From positions 1-11,277 of the forward strand of contig DLKK01000079.1 of NCBI GenBank assembly GCA_002478955.1: a stretch of DNA of 11,277 nucleotides, written 5' to 3'. Below the pieces are notes generated by a model. That model searched no databases. It saw only the letters and a program-made list of their open reading frames with translations, and had not been told where the DNA came from. Both the position numbers and the translations under genes were made by a program. Position 1 is the first letter of the stretch. Each line of letters opens with the position of its first letter. Positions 1 through 7,821 of the stretch are shown in pieces. This stretch comes from Treponema sp. UBA7590. Lineage in GTDB: Bacteria > Spirochaetota > Spirochaetia > Treponematales > Treponemataceae.

Positions 1-778
1 TGTCAATTCTGGACTGCATCAAGTCAGCCCGGTAATTCTTTAACATTCTTGCGCGTTCATCTGCGGAAGAAGAGATATATTTTCTTTTTGCAGAGGCATT
101 TCTTTGAAGCATTGACTCAACATCAAGATACAAGAAGTACTGATCCCACAAAGATTTTTGACGGGCAATGATTGTCTGCTCAACAACTTTATCCGGGGAA
201 ATTTCTTCCGGCTTTAAAAGTTCTGCAGATTTATTTTTTACAGGAAGCACAGAAGATGATGCGGCAGAAGGAGAAGGGCGTATTTCCAGCGCAAGACGAT
301 TTGAGGTTATATTCAAATATTTCGATTTGTAAAGTTCCGGATAGAATTTAAGCTCAATATAATAAACAGAAGGTTCCTGGATTTCAATGTAATCTTTCAG
401 GTTTTCAACAAATGAATATTCCTCTCCATTTTCCAGCGCGATTTCCTTAAAGTAAACTGTCTGGTTTGTCGTGCGTTTTCTTATAAGTTTTTCTGTCTGT
501 GGAAGCTGCAGATTTTTGATTGTATAACCATTAAAGTCAACGCTGAACATCCTGTCATCCGCGAGCTTAAAGCGTAACGTTTCTGTTGAATTATTTTTGA
601 TGGAAATATGTACAAAAACCGGATTTGTGTCAGGATTTTCAGGATAATACATTGTCCTGTCATAATATTTTATTGATACCGACACATTATCGTATTTTGA
701 AAAATCATTTTCTTCAGAGAACAATAAAGTCTGTCCAAAAATCAGCAAAGTTGTTATAATAGCAAAAAGTCGTTTCAA
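1..778 (-). CDS. Exported protein of unknown function, 5' part only (C-terminus off the left edge)
   Basis: I do not recognise this gene. 259 codons are visible and the frame is open to the window edge. The start is TTG at 778-776, chosen because AGGGAG (785-790) lies 6 nt upstream and because it gives a typical signal peptide: Lys2-Arg3, a hydrophobic run at about residues 4-20, then Ser-Glu-Glu, with likely cleavage near 20-22. The first ATG would be residue 43 and would lose the signal. Residues about 30-170 alternate polar and hydrophobic residues, as in a beta-rich Ig-like or BsuPI-like domain (inference from pattern only). Residues 168-195 are a Ser/Pro/Ala/Lys linker. Residues 196-259 are charged and look helical, with several Arg/Lys and Trp211. 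A periplasmic or surface location is likely. It is transcribed divergently from mfd, 60 bp away. The coding frame is confident, the function unknown. Confidence 0.8.
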   Translation of the reverse strand, partial: MKRLFAIITTLLIFGQTLLFSEENDFSKYDNVSVSIKYYDRTMYYPENPDTNPVFVHISIKNNSTETLRFKLADDRMFSVDFNGYTIKNLQLPQTEKLIRKRTTNQTVYFKEIALENGEEYSFVENLKDYIEIQEPSVYYIELKFYPELYKSKYLNITSNRLALEIRPSPSAASSSVLPVKNKSAELLKPEEISPDKVVEQTIIARQKSLWDQYFLYLDVESMLQRNASAKRKYISSSADERARMLKNYRADLMQSRID

Positions 779-784
779 TTTATA

Positions 785-790
785 CTCCCT
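785..790 (-). promoter_or_regulatory. Ribosome binding site that fixes the TTG start of the exported protein
   Basis: On the minus strand AGGGAG precedes TTG by 6 nt. This is a normal Shine-Dalgarno match and spacing, and it supports the non-ATG start at 778. Confidence 0.7.
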
Positions 791-801
791 AAGCGCAGTT
801 C

Positions 802-820
802 AATTTGGAACTTCCTAATT
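802..820. promoter_or_regulatory. 19-bp imperfect palindrome in the divergent mfd upstream region, possible operator
   Basis: AATTTGGAACTTCCTAATT is a dyad centred on C811. Eight of nine base pairs match, and the only mismatch is T806/T816. It fills a third of the 60 bp between two divergent genes, where a regulator of one or both promoters would bind. I see no convincing -35/-10 pair on either strand, so its position relative to a promoter is unknown. It does not match the LexA-box consensus sequences I know well. It could be chance in AT-rich DNA. Confidence 0.3.
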
Positions 821-838
821 TATTTATCGGCAATATTT

Positions 839-3800
839 ATGAATACATTATCTTCAAATTCACTTTATAATTTAATAAAAAACTGGAATTTAGAAAAGGA
901 AGCTATCAGCCAGCTTTTGTCTGAAAATTTATCATATCCGGTAAATATTGGCGGAATTCAGGGCGCATTATACAGTTTCTTTCTAAGAAATTATTCAGAT
1001 ATAAAAAACGGAAAATTGCTTCAGGCGTTGAATTACAGCCAGTCGGGACTTGGTTCAAAAATTGCCGGAAACAGCCAAGTTTCCTCTGACTCCACAAATA
1101 TTTTTATTTTTGTACAAGGTGAACGAGAGGCTTTTTCCCTAAAATCAGATTTGGACACGGTTTTTGAGGAAGCTGAAACAACAATCATTCCGATGTGGGG
1201 TTCTGTTCCTTACCGGCCGATAGCTAGCGGCGCAAGAATTTTTGGTCAAAGGGCAGGTGCATTGGCCAAAATGGCTTATAAAAACCCAAACCTTTCGGAT
1301 GTTATAAAATTCAAGCGTAAAATTTTTATTGTTCCACTCAGGGTTATGCTTTCACCGCTTCCACCGCCGGAATATATCCGCACACATATTTTCGGGCTTT
1401 CAAAAAAACAGCAGATTGACACGATAAAACTTTCTGACAAACTTGCAAAAAACGGCTATACACGAGTTCCTCGCGTTACTGTGCCTGGCGAATTCAGCCT
1501 GCGCGGCGAAGTTCTGGACATTTTTTTACCAGAAGAGGAAAATCCAATCCGGATTATTTTTGATTTTGACCAGATTGAGGAAATAAAGATATTTGACGCG
1601 GACAACCAGACAACAATCAGGAATATAGAAAGCGCAATAATTTATCCGATGAAAGAAGTTATCTGGAATGCAGAGCTGATTGAAAAACTTGAAAATATTT
1701 TTGCCGAATACGATAAAAATTCCATAAACGCAAAAATTGACGAAAACAACGAGAATCCAAAAATTCCATTTTCAGAAAAGGCGATGGAATTCAGAAAAAA
1801 TCTGATTGAAAAGCTGAAAAATTCCGGAGCAGGCGAAGGTGAGGAATTATTTTACCCAATGCTTTGGGATAAACAGTTCTCAATTTTTGATTATATCAAC
1901 AGCGATTCCCAAATTTTTTATCTGGATTTTGACCGTCAGGCTAACGCAATAGAAAGCCTTCACAGGGAACTTTCAGGACTTTACCGCAAAGCACGCCTTG
2001 AGCTTCCTGTTTTTCCGCCGCAGGATATGCTTTTTGAATTTGAAAAAATAATTGAAAAGCACAGGAAGCGTATATATTTCCGCACGCTTTTGACTGCGGC
2101 AGAAGAAAATGAAGACGAAACATCTGAAAACAAAGAGAAAAATCATTCATACCTGAAAATTGAATGTGAACCGGCCACAAGTTATTTTGGAAATATCAAT
2201 TATTTGAAGGAAGAACTGAAAAATCAGCTTGACGATGGCTGGAAAATTTTTATTTTTGCGGACAACCAGAACCAGGCACTAAGAATTGAAGAAATCCTAA
2301 AGGAATTTGCAGACCGTGAAAAAAATCCTTTGACAATCATTGCCAAGTCAGTTTCAGAAGGATTTGTGCTTCCGGACATCAAACTTCGGGTTATCCAGGA
2401 AAACGAAATTTTCGGCAGAAGAAAATATGTTCCAAAATCCCTGCACAAGGCAAAAAGCAAGGCGATTGACACTTTTGTCGAGCTGAATCCAGGAGATTAT
2501 GTTGTCCATGTAAACTATGGAATCGGAATTTTCCACGGAATTGACCGGATAAAAGCCATGGGAAACGAGCGTGACTACATAAAACTTCAGTATGCCGATG
2601 AAGAATTTGTTTTTGTTCCGATTGAGCAGTTGAATCTTGTACAGCGTTACATTGGAAATGAAGGTGAAAAACCGGCTCTTGACAGAATCGGAAGCAAATC
2701 CTGGGAAAACAGAAAAAACAAGGTAAAAAAATCAGTTGAAGATCTTGCAGAAAAACTTATCAGTCTTTATTCAAGAAGACAAGCGTCTTATGGATTTCCT
2801 TTTCCTAAAGACACAGAATGGCAGACCGCATTTGAAGCGTCTTTTCCGTATGAGGACACTCCAGACCAGATTACGGTTACAGAAGAAATAAAAAAGGACA
2901 TGGAAAAACCTCAGCCGATGGACAGACTTTTGTGCGGTGATGTTGGCTATGGAAAAACAGAGATTGCAATGCGCGCGGCATTCAAAGCCGTTATGGGCGG
3001 AAAACAGGTTGCATTTTTGGCGCCTACAACAATTCTTGCGGAGCAGCATTATGAAACCTGTGTTGAACGCTTCAATAATTTTCCTGTAAAAATTGCGCAT
3101 CTTTCCCGTTTTGTTTCCACAAAAGAGACAAAACAGATTTTGGCAAAACTTGCCGCCGGTGAAATCGACATAATCATAGGAACTCACAGAATAATCCAGA
3201 AGGACGTTCAATTCAAAAACCTTGGACTTATGATTATTGACGAGGAGCAACGTTTTGGCGTAAAAGACAAGGAAAAATTAAAAACCATAAAAAACAATAT
3301 TGACTGTCTTTCTATGTCCGCGACTCCGATTCCAAGAACTTTGCACATGAGCCTTCTGAAAATCCGTGACATGAGCCTTTTGACAACGCCTCCTCAGATT
3401 AGAAAACCGATAGAAACAATTGTCGATGAATATTCGGACGAAAAAGTCGCCACAGCAATAAGGCAGGAAATAGAGCGGGGCGGACAAGTTTTTTATCTGC
3501 ACAACCGTGTTGAGTCACTGAACGAAACAAGAATCAAACTGGAACGCTTGCTTCCTGAAATGCTTATTGAAGTTGCGCATGGCCAAATGTCAAGTGAAGA
3601 GCTGGACGATATTTTCCGGCGTTTTAAGCTTGGAGGTTTCCATGTTCTTGTTGCAACCACAATCATAGAAAACGGCATTGATATTCCAAATGTAAACACA
3701 ATAATCATAGATCGCGCTGATATGTACGGAATTTCCCAGCTTTACCAGCTCAGGGGGCGCGTAGGAAGAAGTGACAAGAAAGCGTATGCTTATCTTTTGT

Positions 3801-4480
3801 ATCCGGAAAATAAATCGCTTAGTGAAATTGCGATGAAGCGTCTTCAGGTTATAAGTGATTTTACAGAACTTGGAAGCGGATTCAAAATCGCGATGAAAGA
3901 TATGGAAATCCGAGGAGCAGGAAATCTCCTTGGCCGAGACCAGTCTGGGAACGTTTATTCTGTCGGTTTTGACCTGTATGTACGACTTTTGAATCAGGCT
4001 GTGAACCGGCTTATGGCACAGGAAGAATACAAGGAAACTCCAGAAGTCCTTATGGAACTTGAATACACAGGCTTTATTCCAGACAGCTATGTTCAAAATC
4101 CACAGACCAAAATGGAAATTTACAAAAAAATCGCCTCAATTCAAACAAATGATGAACTTGACAGCGTTTACCTTGAGCTTGAAGATAGGTTCGGACCGAT
4201 TCCAGATGAAGCCAGCAGTCTTCTTTCGCTTGCTGACATAAGAATTATATGCCGAAAACTGAACATTGCCTCTATAAAAGAACATCAGGGAAAAGCAACA
4301 ATTGAATTTGCAAAAGTATCCGATATTTCAATTGATAAAGTCCTGAAGCTGATAAGAACTTCTTCAGGAGCTGTTTCCTTGGATTCAAAACGCCCGAATA
4401 TCCTGATATTGAACACAGGAAAAATAGCGCTGAAGGAAAAAAGCGAATTTATCCGTGAGAAACTCCAGCAGCTTGCATGA
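839..4480 (+). CDS. mfd: Transcription-repair coupling factor Mfd (TRCF), ATP-dependent DNA translocase
   Basis: Mfd binds RNA polymerase stalled at DNA lesions, pushes it off using ATP, and recruits UvrA to start nucleotide excision repair. The 1213-residue protein is complete and slightly longer than the E. coli enzyme (1148). The N-terminal part (about 25-330) is the UvrB-homology region, including the conserved VPGEFSLRGEVLDIF stretch. A charged Glu/Asn/Lys linker lies near residues 424-436. The RNA-polymerase-interacting domain begins around Gly552 (GDYVVHVNYGIG). The superfamily 2 motor follows: Walker A GDVGYGKT at 700-707 with Lys706, Walker B DEEQ at 801-804, the SATPIPRT motif near 826-833, and motif VI QLRGRVGR at 970-977. 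The C-terminal TRCF domain covers about 1060-1190. ATG at 839 has no good Shine-Dalgarno sequence. No alternative start codon lies in frame between it and the neighbouring gene. It is a single-gene unit, convergent with rodA. Confidence 0.97.
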   Translation: MNTLSSNSLYNLIKNWNLEKEAISQLLSENLSYPVNIGGIQGALYSFFLRNYSDIKNGKLLQALNYSQSGLGSKIAGNSQVSSDSTNIFIFVQGEREAFSLKSDLDTVFEEAETTIIPMWGSVPYRPIASGARIFGQRAGALAKMAYKNPNLSDVIKFKRKIFIVPLRVMLSPLPPPEYIRTHIFGLSKKQQIDTIKLSDKLAKNGYTRVPRVTVPGEFSLRGEVLDIFLPEEENPIRIIFDFDQIEEIKIFDADNQTTIRNIESAIIYPMKEVIWNAELIEKLENIFAEYDKNSINAKIDENNENPKIPFSEKAMEFRKNLIEKLKNSGAGEGEELFYPMLWDKQFSIFDYINSDSQIFYLDFDRQANAIESLHRELSGLYRKARLELPVFPPQDMLFEFEKIIEKHRKRIYFRTLLTAAEENEDETSENKEKNHSYLKIECEPATSYFGNINYLKEELKNQLDDGWKIFIFADNQNQALRIEEILKEFADREKNPLTIIAKSVSEGFVLPDIKLRVIQENEIFGRRKYVPKSLHKAKSKAIDTFVELNPGDYVVHVNYGIGIFHGIDRIKAMGNERDYIKLQYADEEFVFVPIEQLNLVQRYIGNEGEKPALDRIGSKSWENRKNKVKKSVEDLAEKLISLYSRRQASYGFPFPKDTEWQTAFEASFPYEDTPDQITVTEEIKKDMEKPQPMDRLLCGDVGYGKTEIAMRAAFKAVMGGKQVAFLAPTTILAEQHYETCVERFNNFPVKIAHLSRFVSTKETKQILAKLAAGEIDIIIGTHRIIQKDVQFKNLGLMIIDEEQRFGVKDKEKLKTIKNNIDCLSMSATPIPRTLHMSLLKIRDMSLLTTPPQIRKPIETIVDEYSDEKVATAIRQEIERGGQVFYLHNRVESLNETRIKLERLLPEMLIEVAHGQMSSEELDDIFRRFKLGGFHVLVATTIIENGIDIPNVNTIIIDRADMYGISQLYQLRGRVGRSDKKAYAYLLYPENKSLSEIAMKRLQVISDFTELGSGFKIAMKDMEIRGAGNLLGRDQSGNVYSVGFDLYVRLLNQAVNRLMAQEEYKETPEVLMELEYTGFIPDSYVQNPQTKMEIYKKIASIQTNDELDSVYLELEDRFGPIPDEASSLLSLADIRIICRKLNIASIKEHQGKATIEFAKVSDISIDKVLKLIRTSSGAVSLDSKRPNILILNTGKIALKEKSEFIREKLQQLA

Positions 4481-4487
4481 AATTAAA

Positions 4488-4513
4488 ATCAAAAAAATGT
4501 TAGCTTTTTTGAT
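4488..4513 (+). terminator. Weak AT-rich inverted repeat after mfd, possible bidirectional terminator
   Basis: ATCAAAAAA (4488-4496) can pair with TTTTTTGAT (4505-4513) around an 8-nt loop, 8 bp after the mfd stop. The A-run on one side and T-run on the other are what a bidirectional terminator between convergent genes shows. The stem has only one G-C pair and would be weak, so termination here is uncertain. Confidence 0.35.
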
Positions 4514-4554
4514 AATCCATACAACATTCTATAATGCATATTCTGTCTACCAAG

Positions 4555-4579
4555 AAAGAAAAGATATTTTTTTTTCTTT
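4555..4579 (-). terminator. Second AT-rich inverted repeat between mfd and rodA, possible terminator for the mre-rodA transcript
   Basis: AAAGAAAA (4555-4562) and TTTTCTTT (4572-4579) are complementary across a 9-nt loop, 35 bp downstream of the rodA stop. Read on the minus strand, the repeat ends in a pyrimidine-rich T/C run. The stem is almost all A-T, and the match may only reflect the A and T tracts here. The rest of the 133-bp gap (4481-4613) holds nothing else I can support. Confidence 0.22.
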
Positions 4580-4613
4580 ATCACTATTTTTCTGCTTATT
4601 TTCTACCCTAATT

Positions 4614-5927
4614 CTACGTAAAATTATATTTTCGGCTATTAATGCTCATCAAAATTCCTACAGAAGTCATTGCCATAAGCAAAGATGTTCCTCCATAAGA
4701 AAGAAAAAGCAACGGAATGCCTGTGATTGGCATAATTCCCATTACCATTCCGACATTTACAAAAAAGTGCATCATGAACATTCCAAGAAAACCTGCGGCA
4801 ATGTAAGAACCAAATCGGTTTGAGCAATTTTTTATAATCATTATTGTGCGGATCATAATAATAAAATACAAAACAAAAACAACAATTCCACCAACAAACC
4901 CTAACTCTTCAGAAAGAATGCTGAAGATAAAATCAGTTGACTGTTCCGGCAAAAAACGGTAATGGCTCTGCGTTCCATGCAAAAATGAGCGGCCAAAAAG
5001 ACCTCCCGCACCAATAGCAATTTTTGACTGTATAATATTCCAGCCTGCGCCAAGCCTATCAACATTAGGATCCATAAAAACTATCAGACGTTTTATCTGG
5101 TAATCCTTAAGGACTTTTTCTCCGGCTGAAGAAAAAATCAGTCCAAGCGAAAGAATTGCAAAAACGTAAGCAATCCAGTAAAAATAATGTGCCAAATGAA
5201 AATACCTGCGGACAATAAAACAAAGCAGACAAATCAAAGATGTGGCAAAAATAAGAATCAGTTTCAGCCTGAAGTTTTCAAAAATTGCGGCAACAGCAAA
5301 AGAATTGTGCGCGATAAATTCATTCCAGACAGGAAGAATTGTAAACACAATCATTGAAAATCCTGTGGCAAGAAGAAAAATAATATATCTGCTTGGAATT
5401 CCTGCGACAAAGCACATTACAAAAAAAATCGGAATATAAACAGAAGCTGTTCCAAGATCAGGCTGAATCAGAATCAGTCCTGTTGGAATCATAAAAATCA
5501 GCACAGAAATTACCATTCTTTTCAGCTGATTTTCGTTTATCGAAACATCAAGATATTTCGCAAGCATGAGGACATAAAAAATCTTCCCGAATTCGGAAGG
5601 CTGAAATCCAAATTCTCCGATTCCAAGCCAACTTCTTGCACCGTGAGATTCCCGTCCAAAAAAGCGCGTAAAAATAAGCAATGCAATAAATCCTGCAAAA
5701 AAATAAACTGCATAACGGCTGAGTTTCCTGTAATCATATAATGTAAAGAAAATCATAAAAACCAAACCGATTCCAGCCCAGATAATTTGCTTGATATATT
5801 CATTTGTCACAAGAACACCGGAAGAATTAATCCCAGATGAATAAATAAAAGCGACTCCCAATCCAACAAGAATCAAAACGCTGAAAATCAGCACAAAATC
5901 AAAATTTTCCAGAAAGTTTTTTTTCAT
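4614..5927 (-). CDS. rodA: RodA, SEDS-family peptidoglycan glycosyltransferase of the elongasome
   Basis: RodA polymerises lipid II into glycan strands during cylinder elongation, working with PBP2. This is a polytopic membrane protein of 437 residues. Family signatures visible are QPSEFGK (109-115), IQPDLGT (154-160), DPNVDRLGAGWNIIQSKIAIG (286-306), HGTQSHYRFLPEQSTDFIF (317-335) and the C-terminal GIPLLFLSYGGTS (403-415). Asp332 in TDFIF matches the Asp required for activity in E. coli and Bacillus RodA (by homology). The protein is about 65-70 residues longer than E. coli RodA (370). The excess lies between the PDLGT and YQIKR motifs, with two extra hydrophobic helices at about 219-238 and 247-266. 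Start ATG 5927 has AGGAA just upstream, inside the 3' end of pbp2, with only 2 bp between the genes, so translational coupling is likely. It is the last gene of the cluster and stops with TAG. FtsW is a paralogue, but the position next to pbp2 and mre favours RodA. Confidence 0.95.
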   Translation of the reverse strand: MKKNFLENFDFVLIFSVLILVGLGVAFIYSSGINSSGVLVTNEYIKQIIWAGIGLVFMIFFTLYDYRKLSRYAVYFFAGFIALLIFTRFFGRESHGARSWLGIGEFGFQPSEFGKIFYVLMLAKYLDVSINENQLKRMVISVLIFMIPTGLILIQPDLGTASVYIPIFFVMCFVAGIPSRYIIFLLATGFSMIVFTILPVWNEFIAHNSFAVAAIFENFRLKLILIFATSLICLLCFIVRRYFHLAHYFYWIAYVFAILSLGLIFSSAGEKVLKDYQIKRLIVFMDPNVDRLGAGWNIIQSKIAIGAGGLFGRSFLHGTQSHYRFLPEQSTDFIFSILSEELGFVGGIVVFVLYFIIMIRTIMIIKNCSNRFGSYIAAGFLGMFMMHFFVNVGMVMGIMPITGIPLLFLSYGGTSLLMAMTSVGILMSINSRKYNFT

Positions 5928-5929
5928 TT

Positions 5930-7816
5930 TTATTCCTGTCTTGCCCGGTTTTTTATAAGATAATTAAATCCAAGAGCCTGTACCGCCTCTTCATATGTCT
6001 GCTTTGCGAAAATTCCCTGAAGAATTATATTTGTGGCATAAGGCGCCCACCATTCCCAAGGATTGCAAGCTTCAACAATGCAGGAAACAACAACCTGATC
6101 TTCTGCGGGACCATCGTACGGAGCGTAAGCGACCATCCATGAATGCCAGCTGGTTTTATAAGGCGCAACCTCTGCTGTTCCAGTTTTTCCTGCTGCCTTT
6201 ACAATTTTATTGTGCATTGGATATTGTGGAGTTCCATCAGAAATTGTATAACGCATTGAATCCTGAACCTGCTTCCATACATCAGAAGAAATATCCGATT
6301 TCAGAAGAATTTCTGGTTTTATTTCACGGATGACTTCATTTGAGACAGGATCACGCACTTCCTTTAAAAGATGCGGCTTGTACACAACTCCGCTGTTTGC
6401 AACCATTGCAGCCATGTTCGCAACATGCAAAGGTGTCGCCAAAAGATAACCTTGTCCAATCGAAGTTGACATTGTGTCTCCGCCAAGCCATTTTTCATGG
6501 TAACGACGTTCCTTCCACTCTGATGTAGGAACAAAACCCGGCTGCTGGCTTGGCAAATCTATTCCTGTGTTCTGACCAAAACCGAATTCCTTTGCGTATG
6601 CGGCAATTTTGCTGATTCCAAGATAATCACGTCCGATTGTCCAATAATAAACATCGCATGACTGTGCAAGACCATTTTTCATGTCAAGCCATCCGTGTCC
6701 AGGTTCATGGACGTGGCAATGGAATTTTCTATTTCCGTAATCAAGCACACCTTTGCATTCAATTTTTTTTGTGGGCGGAAAAGCATCTTCAGCAAGCATC
6801 GCTGTATTCATTATTATCTTAAATGTTGAAGCCGGCGGGTAAACTGCGTTTACAGCGCGATTTATAAGAGGCTGATTTTTTATATCCTCCGCAAGCTCCT
6901 GATAATATCTTCCTGCATCATCCCCGTTGAACTGGTTCGCATCAAAGAATGGATATGAAACCATCGCAAGAATTTCACCATTGGAAGGTTTTAGGACTAC
7001 TACTGCCCCAACCCGGTTTCCCAAAGTTTTTTCTGCAAGCGTCTGAATCTCAGAATCAATAGTAAGTACAAGATTTTTTCCCATCTGAGGCGGCTCTACA
7101 ATCGGAATATCAGAAATAATCCTACCGCGGACATCAACAGTTTTGCTTTCACGGCCGTCTTTTCCCTGCAAAAGACTGTCATACTGGCGCTCAATGCCAG
7201 TTTTTCCAACAATGCTGTTTATTGTGTATCCCTTGTTGTACATAACATTTATTTCTTCGCGTGTAATGTCGCCTACATATCCAACAACATGAGAAAGAGA
7301 ACCTGTCTCAACATAGTTTCGGATAGGACGAGAAACCCATGATACGCCGGGAAGATCTGTAATATTTTCTGCAATATTAGAAATCACTGTGAATGGAACA
7401 TTTGTCTTTATCTGGAAAGAACTGAACGAACGCCTTGAATTTTTCGGAACTTTTCTGTCAATATCAAATTTAGAAATTCCAAGCATTCCTGCAAGCTTTG
7501 TTGCGACAGTATCGTAATGTCCAAAAGGAATTTCTCCCGGAGTAATCTCCACGGCAAAAGACTCAGTGTTTATAACCATCGGCAAAAGCGCATTGCGGTC
7601 AAAAATTTCCCCGCGCTGGGCAGGAATTGTTGTAACCTGACTCGAAATTGTCTTTGACTGTGTGCGATATTCAGAACCATTTATAATCTGCATTGAAAAA
7701 AGACGGTATACATAAATCAAAAATGTGACACAAAGAAGAAGCAGAAGAACCATGGCACGAGAATTTTTGTCAATTGAAGAATTTCTAGCAAAACGTGTAT
7801 GTCTGAATAAAGCCAT
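5930..7816 (-). CDS. mrdA: Penicillin-binding protein 2, class B transpeptidase of the elongasome
   Basis: This is the periplasmic transpeptidase that cross-links glycan strands made by RodA, and a beta-lactam target. It has 628 residues, close to E. coli PBP2 (633). Layout: a short basic cytoplasmic tail, a membrane anchor at about 22-40, a dimerisation/pedestal domain at about 60-240 that includes the class B motif RGEIFDRN (68-75), and the transpeptidase domain from about 250. Catalytic motifs are complete: STFK at 330-333 (Ser330 nucleophile), SCD at 386-388 (the usual PBP2 version of SxN) and KTG at 544-546. Cysteines and histidines cluster at Cys354, Cys367, His368, His370, His374 and Cys387, beside the active site. 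ATG 7816 is the only reasonable start. Its Shine-Dalgarno sequence GGAGGAG (7830-7836) sits inside the last codons of mreD, 13 nt away. Five bp separate it from mreD and 2 bp from rodA. Confidence 0.96.
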   Translation of the reverse strand: MALFRHTRFARNSSIDKNSRAMVLLLLLCVTFLIYVYRLFSMQIINGSEYRTQSKTISSQVTTIPAQRGEIFDRNALLPMVINTESFAVEITPGEIPFGHYDTVATKLAGMLGISKFDIDRKVPKNSRRSFSSFQIKTNVPFTVISNIAENITDLPGVSWVSRPIRNYVETGSLSHVVGYVGDITREEINVMYNKGYTINSIVGKTGIERQYDSLLQGKDGRESKTVDVRGRIISDIPIVEPPQMGKNLVLTIDSEIQTLAEKTLGNRVGAVVVLKPSNGEILAMVSYPFFDANQFNGDDAGRYYQELAEDIKNQPLINRAVNAVYPPASTFKIIMNTAMLAEDAFPPTKKIECKGVLDYGNRKFHCHVHEPGHGWLDMKNGLAQSCDVYYWTIGRDYLGISKIAAYAKEFGFGQNTGIDLPSQQPGFVPTSEWKERRYHEKWLGGDTMSTSIGQGYLLATPLHVANMAAMVANSGVVYKPHLLKEVRDPVSNEVIREIKPEILLKSDISSDVWKQVQDSMRYTISDGTPQYPMHNKIVKAAGKTGTAEVAPYKTSWHSWMVAYAPYDGPAEDQVVVSCIVEACNPWEWWAPYATNIILQGIFAKQTYEEAVQALGFNYLIKNRARQE

Positions 7817-7821
7817 TTTTA

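Noticed and set aside
3590..4096. 168-codon minus-strand open frame inside mfd
   Set aside because: It is antisense to the highly conserved helicase region of mfd, has no recognisable motifs, and is a product of the low-stop-codon frame of the real gene.
4455..4823. 122-codon plus-strand open frame spanning the mfd/rodA junction
   Set aside because: It overlaps the mfd 3' end in another frame and the rodA 3' end antisense, its composition looks like translated antisense sequence, and it has no ribosome binding site.
4614..5927. FtsW or SpoVE instead of RodA
   Set aside because: The same SEDS family, but its place directly after pbp2 and mreBCD, with coupled start, fits RodA. No ftsZ/mur division genes are nearby.
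5995..6333. 112-codon plus-strand open frame inside pbp2
   Set aside because: It is antisense to the conserved transpeptidase domain and shows no start signal or domain features.
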